Of a stretch of 41,723 nucleotides of DNA, positions 15,005-21,896 are shown in pieces. The translations under genes and the position numbers were made by a program. The DNA is taken from the IMG/VR virus record IMGVR_UViG_3300033388_008586, positions 1-41,723 of that record; one strand, written 5' to 3'. The notes beneath the pieces were generated by a model. The model saw only the letters and a list, made by a program, of their open reading frames with translations, did no database searches and was not told the DNA's origin. The stretch's first letter is position 1, and every line of letters starts with the position of its first letter. Origin of the DNA: a virus.

Positions 15005-15068
15005 GGTAATGCCTCGAATGATTCAGAAAACAGTTTTCTGATTCATTCGAGGCGCCCCAAACGGGCGC
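15005..15068. repeat. Double-hairpin repeat, copy B
   Basis: About 64 bp, the second copy of the element at 14651-14710. Its main stem is 20 bp with one mismatch around CAG; the tip TCAGAAAACAGTTTTCTGA (15023-15041) is a perfect palindrome version of the dispersed motif. The trailing GCGCCCCAAACGGGCGC hairpin is identical to copy A. It starts four bases after the stop of the 41-residue gene. Confidence 0.8.
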
Positions 15069-15072
15069 GGCG

Positions 15073-15198
15073 CTATGGGTACTCGACCCACGCGCCAGCG
15101 ATGTCGTCCGCAGCGGATTGCGCCGCTGCGAACGTTGAAAAACAACCGAGGTAGCGGATCGCGCTACGGTCGGTTGACTGTACGTAAACAGAAAACAT
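15073..15198 (-). CDS. 41-residue small protein
   Basis: Reads MFSVYVQSTDRSAIRYLGCF then a short Ala-rich helix (TFAAAQSAADDIAG) and ends AWVEYP. The ribosome site GAAAGGGAAAC directly precedes the ATG. The start codon lies inside a copy of the dispersed A/T motif, read leftward GGGAAACAATGTTTTC. It is the first gene of the whole leftward block, closest to the divergent control region, so it is probably highly expressed early. Function is unknown. Confidence 0.65.
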   Translation of the reverse strand: MFSVYVQSTDRSAIRYLGCFSTFAAAQSAADDIAGAWVEYP

Positions 15199-15251
15199 TG
15201 TTTCCCTTTCGCGCCGCATGGCGCCGTTGCGTGGTTGCGCCGTTTGCGCCC

Positions 15252-15517
15252 CCTACATTGTACGTTGCGTCGCGGTTGCCCGTTGCCCCCGTTTCGCTTC
15301 CTACACCTAACGCTACGCCGCGGTTCCCCGTTGTCGTAACTTCTGTTGCACGTTACCATAATTTCCTGTACGTTACCATAATTACTCAACCGTTATGGTA
15401 ACCTATATTAGCGTAACGTGCAGGAACCAGCGGTCAACGGGCAACCGCGGCGTAGCGTTAGGTGTAGGGGACGACGGCGAATGCAACGGGCAACCGCCAC
15501 GGACCGTACAGTGTAGG
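15252..15517. repeat. Four 34-bp elements in 2+2 inverted arrangement around the divergent control region
   Basis: Copies at 15252-15285 and 15300-15333 read CCTACA...CGGTTNCCCGTTG. Copies at 15435-15468 and 15484-15517 read in reverse, CAACGGGCAACCG...GTGTAGG. The inner pair (15300-15333 against 15435-15468) are reverse complements at 33 of 34 bases; the outer pair are more diverged. Spacing is 48 and 49 bases. Transcripts leaving the centre in either direction would begin with the same paired elements. The rest of 15199-15603 holds no gene. Confidence 0.85.
15351..15420. promoter_or_regulatory. Divergent promoter/operator core with TTACCATAA sites
   Basis: Between the inverted 34-bp arms, GTTACCATAATT occurs at 15352 and 15372 (20 bp apart) and the inverse CCGTTATGGTAACC at about 15390. 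A rightward -10-like TATATT lies at about 15404. The same TACCATA/TATGGTA word recurs at the second divergent region (26144-26229). It probably holds back-to-back promoters under one regulator for the leftward (to 1) and rightward (to about 25.9 kb) gene blocks. Confidence 0.6.
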
Positions 15518-15603
15518 GACGGGGCGATGGTCGCCACGGTCTACACGGAAGGTGGAAACATGTTCGTAGCAATTAGCTACAAGCTTTGAAAGGAAACAAC
15601 ACC

Positions 15604-15867
15604 ATGAGTCGATCAACAACGACGCTAGACAGCGCCGCAGTGGCGAAGGTCTTTGCCCGCGCCGCGAAGGCGTACACCGGTCCCACAGCCCTACGAAGGC
15701 GTTTCCGCCGCTCGTGTGGGGCTACGTCACGGCTGGCTCGCGAGCTTGCTACCGCCTTCGACAAGCGGCATGCGCTTGTCGTGTCCGACTGGCACATGGC
15801 GTGCCAGTACAATATCGCCGACTGGCGCCGGGCGGGTATGTCCCCTCCGCCAGGATACGGGAAGTGA
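15604..15867 (+). CDS. Unknown 87-residue basic protein
   Basis: First gene of the rightward block, starting MSRSTTTLDSAAVAKVFARA after AGGAAAC. An Arg-rich helical centre (ALRRRFRRSCGATSRLARELATAF) is followed by DWHMACQYNIADWRRAG. A small nucleic-acid-binding protein is plausible. Its position as the first gene after the divergent promoter suggests early expression. Confidence 0.6.
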   Translation: MSRSTTTLDSAAVAKVFARAAKAYTGPTALRRRFRRSCGATSRLARELATAFDKRHALVVSDWHMACQYNIADWRRAGMSPPPGYGK

Positions 15868-15913
15868 GCGCCTACGACTTCTGCGAAGATAACGGCTAAC
15901 CGCTCGCGTCTTG

Positions 15914-15943
15914 CGTCTAGCTAGAAAAACATTCTAGTAGACG
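15914..15943. repeat. Intergenic hairpin with the dispersed motif at its tip
   Basis: CGTCTAG-CTAGAA pairs with TTCTAG-TAGACG around AAACA, a 12-bp stem with one bulged base. The tip is CTAGAAAAACATTCTAG, a copy of the dispersed motif. It lies between the 87-residue gene and the MoxR gene. Confidence 0.65.
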
Positions 15944-15992
15944 TAAGCCATGATTGGTTAGACAAACTTGGTTTTTTAAGAAGGGAACCAAC

Positions 15993-17201
15993 ATGACAAC
16001 GACAAATTTGGCAGTGAAACAACTGCCAGCGACCGTCGATCTGTCCGAGGCGAAAAAGAAGTTTTTCGCCATTCGGGCGGCTCTGGAGTCGCAACTCGTC
16101 GAAAAAGACGACATGGTGCAAATGCTCTGCGCAGCCTTCGTGCTGCAAGAGCATTGCGTAGTACTCGGGCCGCACGGCTGTGCTAAGAGCATGGCTGTAG
16201 ACGGTTTGATGAAGTGCGTGGACGTCGCGTATGTTCGCGAGGGATGTCACGCCCAGATGACCGGCGATGAGCTGGTCGGGATTCTTGACCTTGTGGCATT
16301 CCACAAGCACTCACAATACCGCCGGAACATCACCGGCGGTATGATGACCGCGGAAGCGGTCTTTCTCGACGAAGTGTTTAAGACAAACACCGCGACCTTG
16401 AACATGCTGCTACCTGGCTTGAATGAGCGCATCATGCGCGACAAGATCAACGGCGACATTGACATTCCGCTGCGCATGTGCGCCGGGGCATCAAACGAGT
16501 TTCCGGCGGACGCCGCGCTCGCGCCACTGTTCGACAGGTTCCTTTTTCGGCACTTGGATGGCTACATCCAAAGCCGACAGGCTTGGAAAGATCTGGTTTT
16601 CGCGAAGGCGAACCAAACCACGAAACAACAGAAAAGTTTCGTGGTTCCCTGCAAGCTCAGCCTGGCCGAATGGGACGCCATCAAAGCAGACGTAGACAAA
16701 GTTTCTACGTCAATGACGATCGTCGACAAGCTGTCCGACATCAAAGACGCGCTAGCTGCCGACGGAGTAATCCTAAGCGACAGGCGTAGCTGCCAAATAA
16801 CGGGCGCGCTAAAGGCCGCAGCTTGGCTCGACCACGAAGACGCCGTGAACGTTGATCACTTGCAAATCCTGCGCTTCGTGTGCTGGGATACCCCCGACGA
16901 TCGCGAAAAGATTATTGCAATCTTGGCGAGCGTCGAGCGCTCGGCCACGGCGAAAGTCATGGGCGAGATCGACGACGCACTGCGTCAATGGCGCGAGCGC
17001 CCGCAAGACAGGCGAGAGTACCACGAGGCACTGTCTGGCCTAATGGCAATGCTTCGCTCCGCTAAGGAGGGGGTCAAGACTCACCTGAAGTCTGACACGC
17101 TGACAAAGCGCGGACGGGCGAAGGTTATGCGACGCGCAAAGGAGCTTGCCGACGTCGGCAACAAGGCGAACAAAGATTTTGTGGCTTACTGCACAATCTA
17201 A
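15993..17201 (+). CDS. MoxR-family AAA+ ATPase
   Basis: A 402-residue protein starting MTTTNLAVKQLP after AAGGGAA. The P-loop LGPHGCAKSM (about residues 57-66) has the GPxGxAKS form typical of MoxR/RavA ATPases. Walker B is AVFLDEVFKTNT near residue 125, and the sensor region GASNEFP with PLFDRFLFRH follows. These ATPases work as hexameric chaperones, usually with a von Willebrand A partner; the next gene encodes one. The pair probably remodels or activates a phage or host complex. Two copies of the dispersed motif lie inside the gene. Confidence 0.9.
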   Translation: MTTTNLAVKQLPATVDLSEAKKKFFAIRAALESQLVEKDDMVQMLCAAFVLQEHCVVLGPHGCAKSMAVDGLMKCVDVAYVREGCHAQMTGDELVGILDLVAFHKHSQYRRNITGGMMTAEAVFLDEVFKTNTATLNMLLPGLNERIMRDKINGDIDIPLRMCAGASNEFPADAALAPLFDRFLFRHLDGYIQSRQAWKDLVFAKANQTTKQQKSFVVPCKLSLAEWDAIKADVDKVSTSMTIVDKLSDIKDALAADGVILSDRRSCQITGALKAAAWLDHEDAVNVDHLQILRFVCWDTPDDREKIIAILASVERSATAKVMGEIDDALRQWRERPQDRREYHEALSGLMAMLRSAKEGVKTHLKSDTLTKRGRAKVMRRAKELADVGNKANKDFVAYCTI

Positions 17202-17227
17202 CGCCAGCACGCTGACCGCGTGCGACT

Positions 17228-17255
17228 AGCGCTCTGCCTACACGGGCGGAGCGCT
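17228..17255 (+). terminator. Hairpin between MoxR and VWA genes
   Basis: An 11-bp stem (AGCGCTCTGCC / GGCGGAGCGCT, one G-U pair) with a 6-nt loop. Only a weak T tract follows, so it may be an attenuator or mRNA-stability element that lowers VWA expression relative to MoxR rather than a full terminator. Confidence 0.5.
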
Positions 17256-17294
17256 TGTCATAAGCGGTCAACAAACAACAAAAAGGGAGCCGTC

Positions 17295-18473
17295 ATGGCA
17301 GTTATCAATTGGAAAGAAGCGATACGTCGTAGCGCGACCGTGCACCGTTGCGCTCGCGAGAACGCGAGCTACGCGCAACTGCTTTGGCAGTCGTCTCGCG
17401 GCATGGCAGACCCGGCGCCAGACACCTACGCAGAGGCCTGTCAGGACCTTCTCCCCGGCCGTTTCGCCGGTCTACTGGTCAAGGGCGGCGTAGCTAACAA
17501 CTACGCGCTACAGTGCCTGTGGGAGCTTCGCAACCAGGCAGAGACCACAGACCCATTCGGTAGGCGCGAGCTTGCTCGGGAAGCGTGGGAAAAGTTTTCC
17601 CTAAGAGCGGCCACGGCAGACGACGTCAAGAACGGCGTCGACTGTTCCGAAGAGGAAGCGTGGGAGTCCACGCGCGATGTCGGCCAAAGCCGGTTCGAGT
17701 ACTTCGACACCAAAGACATCGCAAAGATTGCGCGCCTAGCTGGGCGCATCTTCGCGCAGCTGCAAGGCAAGAAAGCTTCGCGAGTCGTGGCTGTGCCCGA
17801 GGAAATGTATTCCGTCGAGCTGGGAAACAACTTGGCACGAGTCTTGCCTAGCGAGCTTGTCCACCTAGGGCAACCCACAGAAATAATTCTGCTAGACAAC
17901 ATTGCAAACGCAAAATGCCTGCAATACAAAATGCGAGGCACAGCCCCAGCCGGGCGCGGCCCGCTGGTCATCTGCTTGGACGAATCCGGCAGCATGGAAC
18001 ACGGCGACAGGCTGCTCTGGTCCAAAGCGACGGCCGTGGCTCTCACGCGAGTAGCTTGGCAAGACAACAGACATGTTTCTGTAGTTCACTACTCCGCATC
18101 GGTGACGATCACTGAGTTGCCGCCGAACAGCAACATGAAACTTCTCGATGTGATAAAACATTTCCTGAACGCGGGAACCAAGATTCACCTTGCGCTAGAA
18201 AACGCGAGCTACGAAGTTGCTCGCATGGCCGCGAAAGGCGACCGAGGCGCAGACGTCATACTCGTGAGCGATGGCGAAGACCGCAAGTCTGAGCTGCAAG
18301 ACAAGGCGATTGACCTTATCGACGCCCAGTCCGCCCGACTATGGACCGTCGCGATCGAGTGCGACGTTCCAGCAACAAGTCCGCTCAGAGCGCGAGCCGC
18401 TACCTACATGAAGGTAGACAGCCAGACCATGCGCGACGGCAAAATCGGCACGCTAAGCGGGGCCGTGCTTTGA
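17295..18473 (+). CDS. Von Willebrand factor A-domain protein, MoxR partner
   Basis: A 392-residue protein starting MAVINWKEAIRR after AAAGGGAGC. The C-terminal half is a VWA domain. The metal-site motif DESGSM is at residue 229, preceded by the strand GPLVICL, with SKATAVALTRVA after it and DVILVSDGED later. The N-terminal half is helical and likely contacts the ATPase. MoxR-VWA pairs (for example RavA-ViaA) act as metal-dependent adaptor/chaperone units. It contains a perfect GGGAAAAGTTTTCCC copy of the dispersed motif (17587-17601). Confidence 0.9.
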   Translation: MAVINWKEAIRRSATVHRCARENASYAQLLWQSSRGMADPAPDTYAEACQDLLPGRFAGLLVKGGVANNYALQCLWELRNQAETTDPFGRRELAREAWEKFSLRAATADDVKNGVDCSEEEAWESTRDVGQSRFEYFDTKDIAKIARLAGRIFAQLQGKKASRVVAVPEEMYSVELGNNLARVLPSELVHLGQPTEIILLDNIANAKCLQYKMRGTAPAGRGPLVICLDESGSMEHGDRLLWSKATAVALTRVAWQDNRHVSVVHYSASVTITELPPNSNMKLLDVIKHFLNAGTKIHLALENASYEVARMAAKGDRGADVILVSDGEDRKSELQDKAIDLIDAQSARLWTVAIECDVPATSPLRARAATYMKVDSQTMRDGKIGTLSGAVL

Positions 18474-18492
18474 GCCCGGCAACAAATATCAC

Positions 18493-18519
18493 AGCGGGCT
18501 GTCAGAAAAACAGCCCGCT
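18493..18519 (+). terminator. Hairpin downstream of the VWA gene
   Basis: Perfect 10-bp stem AGCGGGCTGT / ACAGCCCGCT with the A-rich loop CAGAAAA. No T run follows, so termination is uncertain; it may end the MoxR-VWA message partially or protect its 3' end. Confidence 0.55.
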
Positions 18520-18532
18520 GCGTTATCTAAGT

Positions 18533-18715
18533 GTGAACGACAACGACTGCCACGTGCCCTGTTCGCTGTGCGGAGCATCTGTCCGATGCTTTGCCCCAGT
18601 AGCGAAAAACCTTTTTCAGGGGTTACTATGCGACGAGTGCGAGCCGCGAAGGCTTGCGTTCTCGCAGTACCTCAACACCGGCATAAACACCTACACCTAC
18701 AAGGAGTCACTATGA
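18533..18715 (+). CDS. 60-residue zinc-ribbon-like protein
   Basis: GTG start giving (M)NDNDCHVPCSLCGASVRCF. Cys residues in CxxxCxxC and CDEC fit a zinc-binding fold. Longer in-frame starts exist but run through the upstream hairpin and VWA gene. Its stop overlaps the next start (ATGA). Function unknown. Confidence 0.5.
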   Translation: MNDNDCHVPCSLCGASVRCFAPVAKNLFQGLLCDECEPRRLAFSQYLNTGINTYTYKESL

Positions 18716-18813
18716 TGATTGAGCGGATTTTGGTTGAACTGCTGCAGTGCGTGCTACCTGTGACGTCGCAAGACCTCTGGAGTAGCTGGGAGGTCGAGCG
18801 ATGGGCGGCATAG
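18712..18813 (+). CDS. 33-residue peptide
   Basis: MMIERILVELLQCVLPVTSQ followed by DLWSSWEVERWAA, translationally coupled at both ends (ATGA upstream; overlap with the next start downstream). It is Trp-rich and amphipathic. The AAGGAGTCAC ribosome site is strong, supporting expression. Function is unknown. Confidence 0.5.
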   Translation: MMIERILVELLQCVLPVTSQDLWSSWEVERWAA

Positions 18814-19028
18814 AGCTTCAAGAACTAGCTCGCCGGGGCCAACTTCTGGTCGTGGAGCTGAGGAGACTTTTTCCTCAGATACCGAAAAAACGTTTCGAAG
18901 CAATCGTGCACGAGCACTTGTTGCAAGGAATGTTTGATGCGCAAAGCGTCAAGCTTTGCGACTTTGACGAGTACGTCAACCAGTCAGCCCGTAAAGTTCT
19001 TAAGGCGCTCCAGCAGGAGCTGAACTGA
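18801..19028 (+). CDS. Unknown 75-residue helical protein
   Basis: MGGIELQELARRGQLLVVEL then RRLFPQIPKKRFEAIVHEHLL, with a GGAGGTCGAGCG ribosome site. Predicted mostly helical. Its stop overlaps the next start (TGATG). Unknown function; part of a run of coupled small rightward genes. Confidence 0.6.
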   Translation: MGGIELQELARRGQLLVVELRRLFPQIPKKRFEAIVHEHLLQGMFDAQSVKLCDFDEYVNQSARKVLKALQQELN

Positions 19029-19459
19029 TGGGGAAAAACAAGTTTTCTGTCCGCCACGAGTATCGCAGGCTGCGCCGGCTCAATTGGCCCCCGGTCAATG
19101 CGCTGACCGCGGCGAGAGTAAACGTGTCCTTTAGGGCCGCTGAGTTTTGCGGCCTCGTCCGGTTCGACGTCGAACCGGACGAGGGCAACACTCTGAACGA
19201 TCTCGTCGGCGAAGGCGCCAGCAATAAACTCAGAAACAACTTTGCCAAACGCATAAACACAGAAGGCGTTTGGGGGATTGTTGTCCACGTGAAGTGTGAC
19301 TCGTGCCGAGGTTGGCGCGAAGTCGATTCCGTATGGGGATTCATAGGAAATGATTTTCAGGATTCTTTTTACGACATAGACCTACGAGCCGCTGCACTCG
19401 ACGCAGCCGGCATTTCTCTAACCGGGAAGAAAAAAACAAATGTTACGTCCACTGTATAA
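19028..19459 (+). CDS. Unknown 143-residue protein with CxxC motif
   Basis: Starts MGKNKFSVRHEYRRLRRLNW; a basic N-terminus precedes strands and VHVKCDSCRGWREVDSVWGF with a single CxxC. The coding sequence contains a perfect 30-bp palindrome (19154-19183), encoding LVRFDVEPDE. It overlaps the next gene by 20 bases. No family recognised. Confidence 0.6.
   Translation: MGKNKFSVRHEYRRLRRLNWPPVNALTAARVNVSFRAAEFCGLVRFDVEPDEGNTLNDLVGEGASNKLRNNFAKRINTEGVWGIVVHVKCDSCRGWREVDSVWGFIGNDFQDSFYDIDLRAAALDAAGISLTGKKKTNVTSTV
19154..19183. repeat. Perfect 30-bp palindrome inside a gene
   Basis: Arms CTCGTCCGGTTCGAC and GTCGAACCGGACGAG are exact reverse complements with no loop, centred on GACGTC. It could extrude as a cruciform or be a strong dimer-binding site. 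It lacks the A/T tip of the other hairpins, so it is a different kind of element. Confidence 0.85.
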
Positions 19460-20399
19460 GCAGATCGTCCACGCCGTAGTCGCCAAACACAACTGCGAAA
19501 AACGTTCCCTGACCAGTTTGGTCCATCGCTGGGACGAACGCCTAGATGCTCTAGAAAAAGAATTACCGAGCGGAAGCGGTTTCGACGCTGGAACCAAAAT
19601 CGATCGAGTACTCACGGATGAGGACTCCATCATCCTTACGACCTCGTACCATCACATGAACGAGGTCGGGATGTACGTCTGCTGGACTGAACACGTGATC
19701 AAAATCACGGCGAGTCTCCTGCATGACTTTAGCCTCAAAATCACCGGCAAGGACCGAAACGGATTCAAGGATTACGCTTACGAGCTTTTCGATTCTTGTC
19801 TCCAAAAAGAAGTTTCGCCACCTTACACCGAGCACAACGCTCGCTACCGCTTCCGGGTCAAATACGGCTTTGAGAAGCTCGGCGACCAAGAACCGCACTT
19901 CTACATAACTGGCACAGAACAACGAATGGCCAGTCGCGGCAAGTGGTCCGAGATCAGCGGCGGCACCATGGCCCGAAGTATCAAAAAACATTTTCCAGAG
20001 CTGAAGCCGCTTCTTCGCTGGCACTCGTGCTTCATCGACTCTGGTCCGTTACATTACGTGGCCAACGCCAAGTACTGGGCGTCGATTGCGGCCAAACTGA
20101 ACACCAGTAGCAGCAATCACAATCCCGTAAAGGGGTTCAAGTCCACCGTGGCATTCGGTGCCGTCGAGGGCGACGCGCTTCCCTGGAAACTTGACGAAGT
20201 GAAGAAAAACATTTTGCAAGCAGTCAAGGAAGCCAACGCAGTGCAGGAGCCCAAGGGCGTAACGTTGCCCGACAACCAGACGCGCGTACACGCAGCTGCC
20301 AAGAAGGTGCTCGACGAAGCTGTCGCCGAGTGGTGCAACGCACGGTTCGACGCTCTCATGAAACAGTTTTCTGAGGACACGAAAGGGATTCATCCATGA
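19440..20399 (+). CDS. Composite phage hypothetical protein (319 residues)
   Basis: Two parts resemble separate phage hypotheticals. Residues about 40-130 carry ELPSGSGFDAGTKI, the TTSYHHMNEVGMYVCWTEH segment and ITGKDRNGFKDYAYELF ('LPsGsGfD..T.l......v.ttsfHHMn..GmYd.Wt.h'). Residues about 200-230 carry RWHSCFIDSGPLHYVANA ('RWHl...dgPmHYiaN'). The join suggests a fusion of two usually independent genes. The tail has coiled-coil character. Enzymatic residues cannot be assigned, though conserved His residues in both parts hint at metal binding. At least four dispersed-motif copies lie inside. Confidence 0.65.
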   Translation: MLRPLYKQIVHAVVAKHNCEKRSLTSLVHRWDERLDALEKELPSGSGFDAGTKIDRVLTDEDSIILTTSYHHMNEVGMYVCWTEHVIKITASLLHDFSLKITGKDRNGFKDYAYELFDSCLQKEVSPPYTEHNARYRFRVKYGFEKLGDQEPHFYITGTEQRMASRGKWSEISGGTMARSIKKHFPELKPLLRWHSCFIDSGPLHYVANAKYWASIAAKLNTSSSNHNPVKGFKSTVAFGAVEGDALPWKLDEVKKNILQAVKEANAVQEPKGVTLPDNQTRVHAAAKKVLDEAVAEWCNARFDALMKQFSEDTKGIHP

Positions 20400-20608
20400 A
20401 GTACAAGCCATATTTTCTACAATGCAGCGCCGACGACAACCAGGTACGTCGAGCGCGAATCATCGCACTCAATGAAGTGCCGACGTTTCGCGAGCTGAAA
20501 GACATCGTGCGAGTCTGTAAAATGATTCGCACAGAAGCTACGCTCGTTGACGAGAACGGCAACAAGGCAGGGCGCGTATGCCTCGATGGATACCACCTGA
20601 AAGGCTGA
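20396..20608 (+). CDS. Unknown 70-residue protein
   Basis: MKYKPYFLQCSADDNQVRRA followed by LKDIVRVCKMIRTEATLVDE, coupled to the previous gene by ATGA. An alpha/beta mini-protein; no family recognised. Confidence 0.6.
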   Translation: MKYKPYFLQCSADDNQVRRARIIALNEVPTFRELKDIVRVCKMIRTEATLVDENGNKAGRVCLDGYHLKG

Positions 20609-20613
20609 AAACA

Positions 20614-21429
20614 GTGACTGACATCACATGCGGCAGCGACTGGGCGAAGCGCAACCCGTTCACGGACACCTACGTGCGCGAGGAAGCTGCAAACTATGCG
20701 ACGGATGAAGCCCAAGACCAGGGCGGTGTAACGATTAAAAACGTTACGCCGAATGGTTGCCTGATGGACTTCTTGAACAAAAACTTTTACACAGGAAAGC
20801 TGTCGTTCCCAGCGTTCTACATCGACGGCCGCTGCTGGATGAGCATGAGCCGCATGGAGCTTCAGAGCAATCACGTCCCGGTACAGTTTGCCCAAGACCG
20901 CGTTGCGACGCTGGGTCTAGGCATGGGGGCGTTCACGCTCCGCGCGATGGCCCTGGACCACGTAGAATCCATCGACGTCTACGAGCAAGATCCGCGCGTC
21001 ATAAAGCTTTTTCAGAGATTCAGCGACCGGCTAGGATTCGAAAAAGTAAGTTTTATTCTCGGCGACGCTCGCGAGTTGTGTCGCGGCAAGGAGTACGATT
21101 ACCTGTACACCGACATCTACCCGACATTGCTGGGTGACGAGGTTGTTGACGATCTGGAGCAACTGCTCGACCAAAACGACATCGGGACGATTCATTTTTG
21201 GGGGCGAGAGCGAATTGTTCTGGACGCGGTTCGTCATGACCTGCTACCCCTTGACGAGGTTGACTTCCCGACGGCTTTGTTCCTGCACACCTGGCAGACT
21301 ACGCCGATCAGCGACACCGACGATCGGCTCGCGGACACCACGTTAGACCAGTTGGCTCACCACCCAATCGACGTGGATTTCGTAGAAAGAATTCTGGAGA
21401 TCTTCAATGACCGCGACCTTACCATCTGA
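20614..21429 (+). CDS. SAM-dependent methyltransferase / spermidine-synthase-like fold protein
   Basis: A GTG start (MTDITCGSDWAKRNPF) six bases after the preceding stop gives 271 residues; a longer in-frame ATG would overlap that gene. The Rossmann core shows VATLGLGMGAFTLRAM (glycine loop), ESIDVYEQDPRVIKLF (acidic end of strand 2), FILGDARELC and EYDYLYTDIYP. This order resembles spermidine-synthase-like and class I methyltransferases. The typical substrate residues were not identified, so a methyltransferase-like enzyme is the safest call. Confidence 0.7.
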   Translation: MTDITCGSDWAKRNPFTDTYVREEAANYATDEAQDQGGVTIKNVTPNGCLMDFLNKNFYTGKLSFPAFYIDGRCWMSMSRMELQSNHVPVQFAQDRVATLGLGMGAFTLRAMALDHVESIDVYEQDPRVIKLFQRFSDRLGFEKVSFILGDARELCRGKEYDYLYTDIYPTLLGDEVVDDLEQLLDQNDIGTIHFWGRERIVLDAVRHDLLPLDEVDFPTALFLHTWQTTPISDTDDRLADTTLDQLAHHPIDVDFVERILEIFNDRDLTI

Positions 21430-21586
21430 GGAAAACAAAGTTTCGTGTCCTCACGGCGAAGGCTGCGACGGCACCACGCTCGCGCACATATACTCAGACT
21501 CGTGCTCAAGAGCGAAAAAAGTTTCTGAATCAATCGAATTGATTGAAGCGGCCAAACCGCTGAAGTCACACAAAGGGAAAAAGTAA
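21407..21586 (+). CDS. 59-residue Cys/His-rich protein
   Basis: Starts MTATLPSEENKVSCPHGEGC, inside the end of the preceding gene, and continues DGTTLAHIYSDSCSRA. The C-x-H-x3-C-x7-H-x4-C pattern could bind zinc. Two dispersed motif copies lie within it (GGAAAACAAAGTTTC and CGAAAAAAGTTTC). A ribosome site (GGAGATC) precedes the start. Confidence 0.55.
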   Translation: MTATLPSEENKVSCPHGEGCDGTTLAHIYSDSCSRAKKVSESIELIEAAKPLKSHKGKK

Positions 21587-21587
21587 A

Positions 21588-21896
21588 TTGTCAAGATTCA
21601 AAGTTAGTTACTTCGACGTAGATGGTGACGAGTTCACCGAAACATACACCGCCGACGACGCGGCTGCCGCGCTCGGTATGCTCATCGACGACGAGGACAT
21701 CGAGTTCGCCTCTGATGCGCCGTTCATCGTGGAGCTGGTGGCTACGCGCAAGCGAAAGAAAAAGAAGTCATCAAAGGGGAGACGTAAGCTAAAAACCGTG
21801 CCCATCGACAATCGAATTGAGGTACTCGCCTTCAAAAACCTGCCAAAAGACGTACAAAAAACTCTTTTAGAGCTTGGGTGCGAGGTCGGGACATGA
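21588..21896 (+). CDS. Unknown 102-residue protein
   Basis: TTG start one base after the previous stop (AAAGGGAAAAAG as ribosome site). It reads (M)SRFKVSYFDVDGDEFTETY, a beta-rich start, then a Lys-rich linker (RKRKKKKSSKGRRK) and a short C-terminal helix. The last part ends at an ATGA overlap with the pentapeptide gene. Function unknown. Confidence 0.6.
   Translation: MSRFKVSYFDVDGDEFTETYTADDAAAALGMLIDDEDIEFASDAPFIVELVATRKRKKKKSSKGRRKLKTVPIDNRIEVLAFKNLPKDVQKTLLELGCEVGT

Noticed and set aside
15252-15517. CRISPR array
   Set aside because: Copies are inverted in pairs, only four in number, and there are no cas genes or equal spacers.
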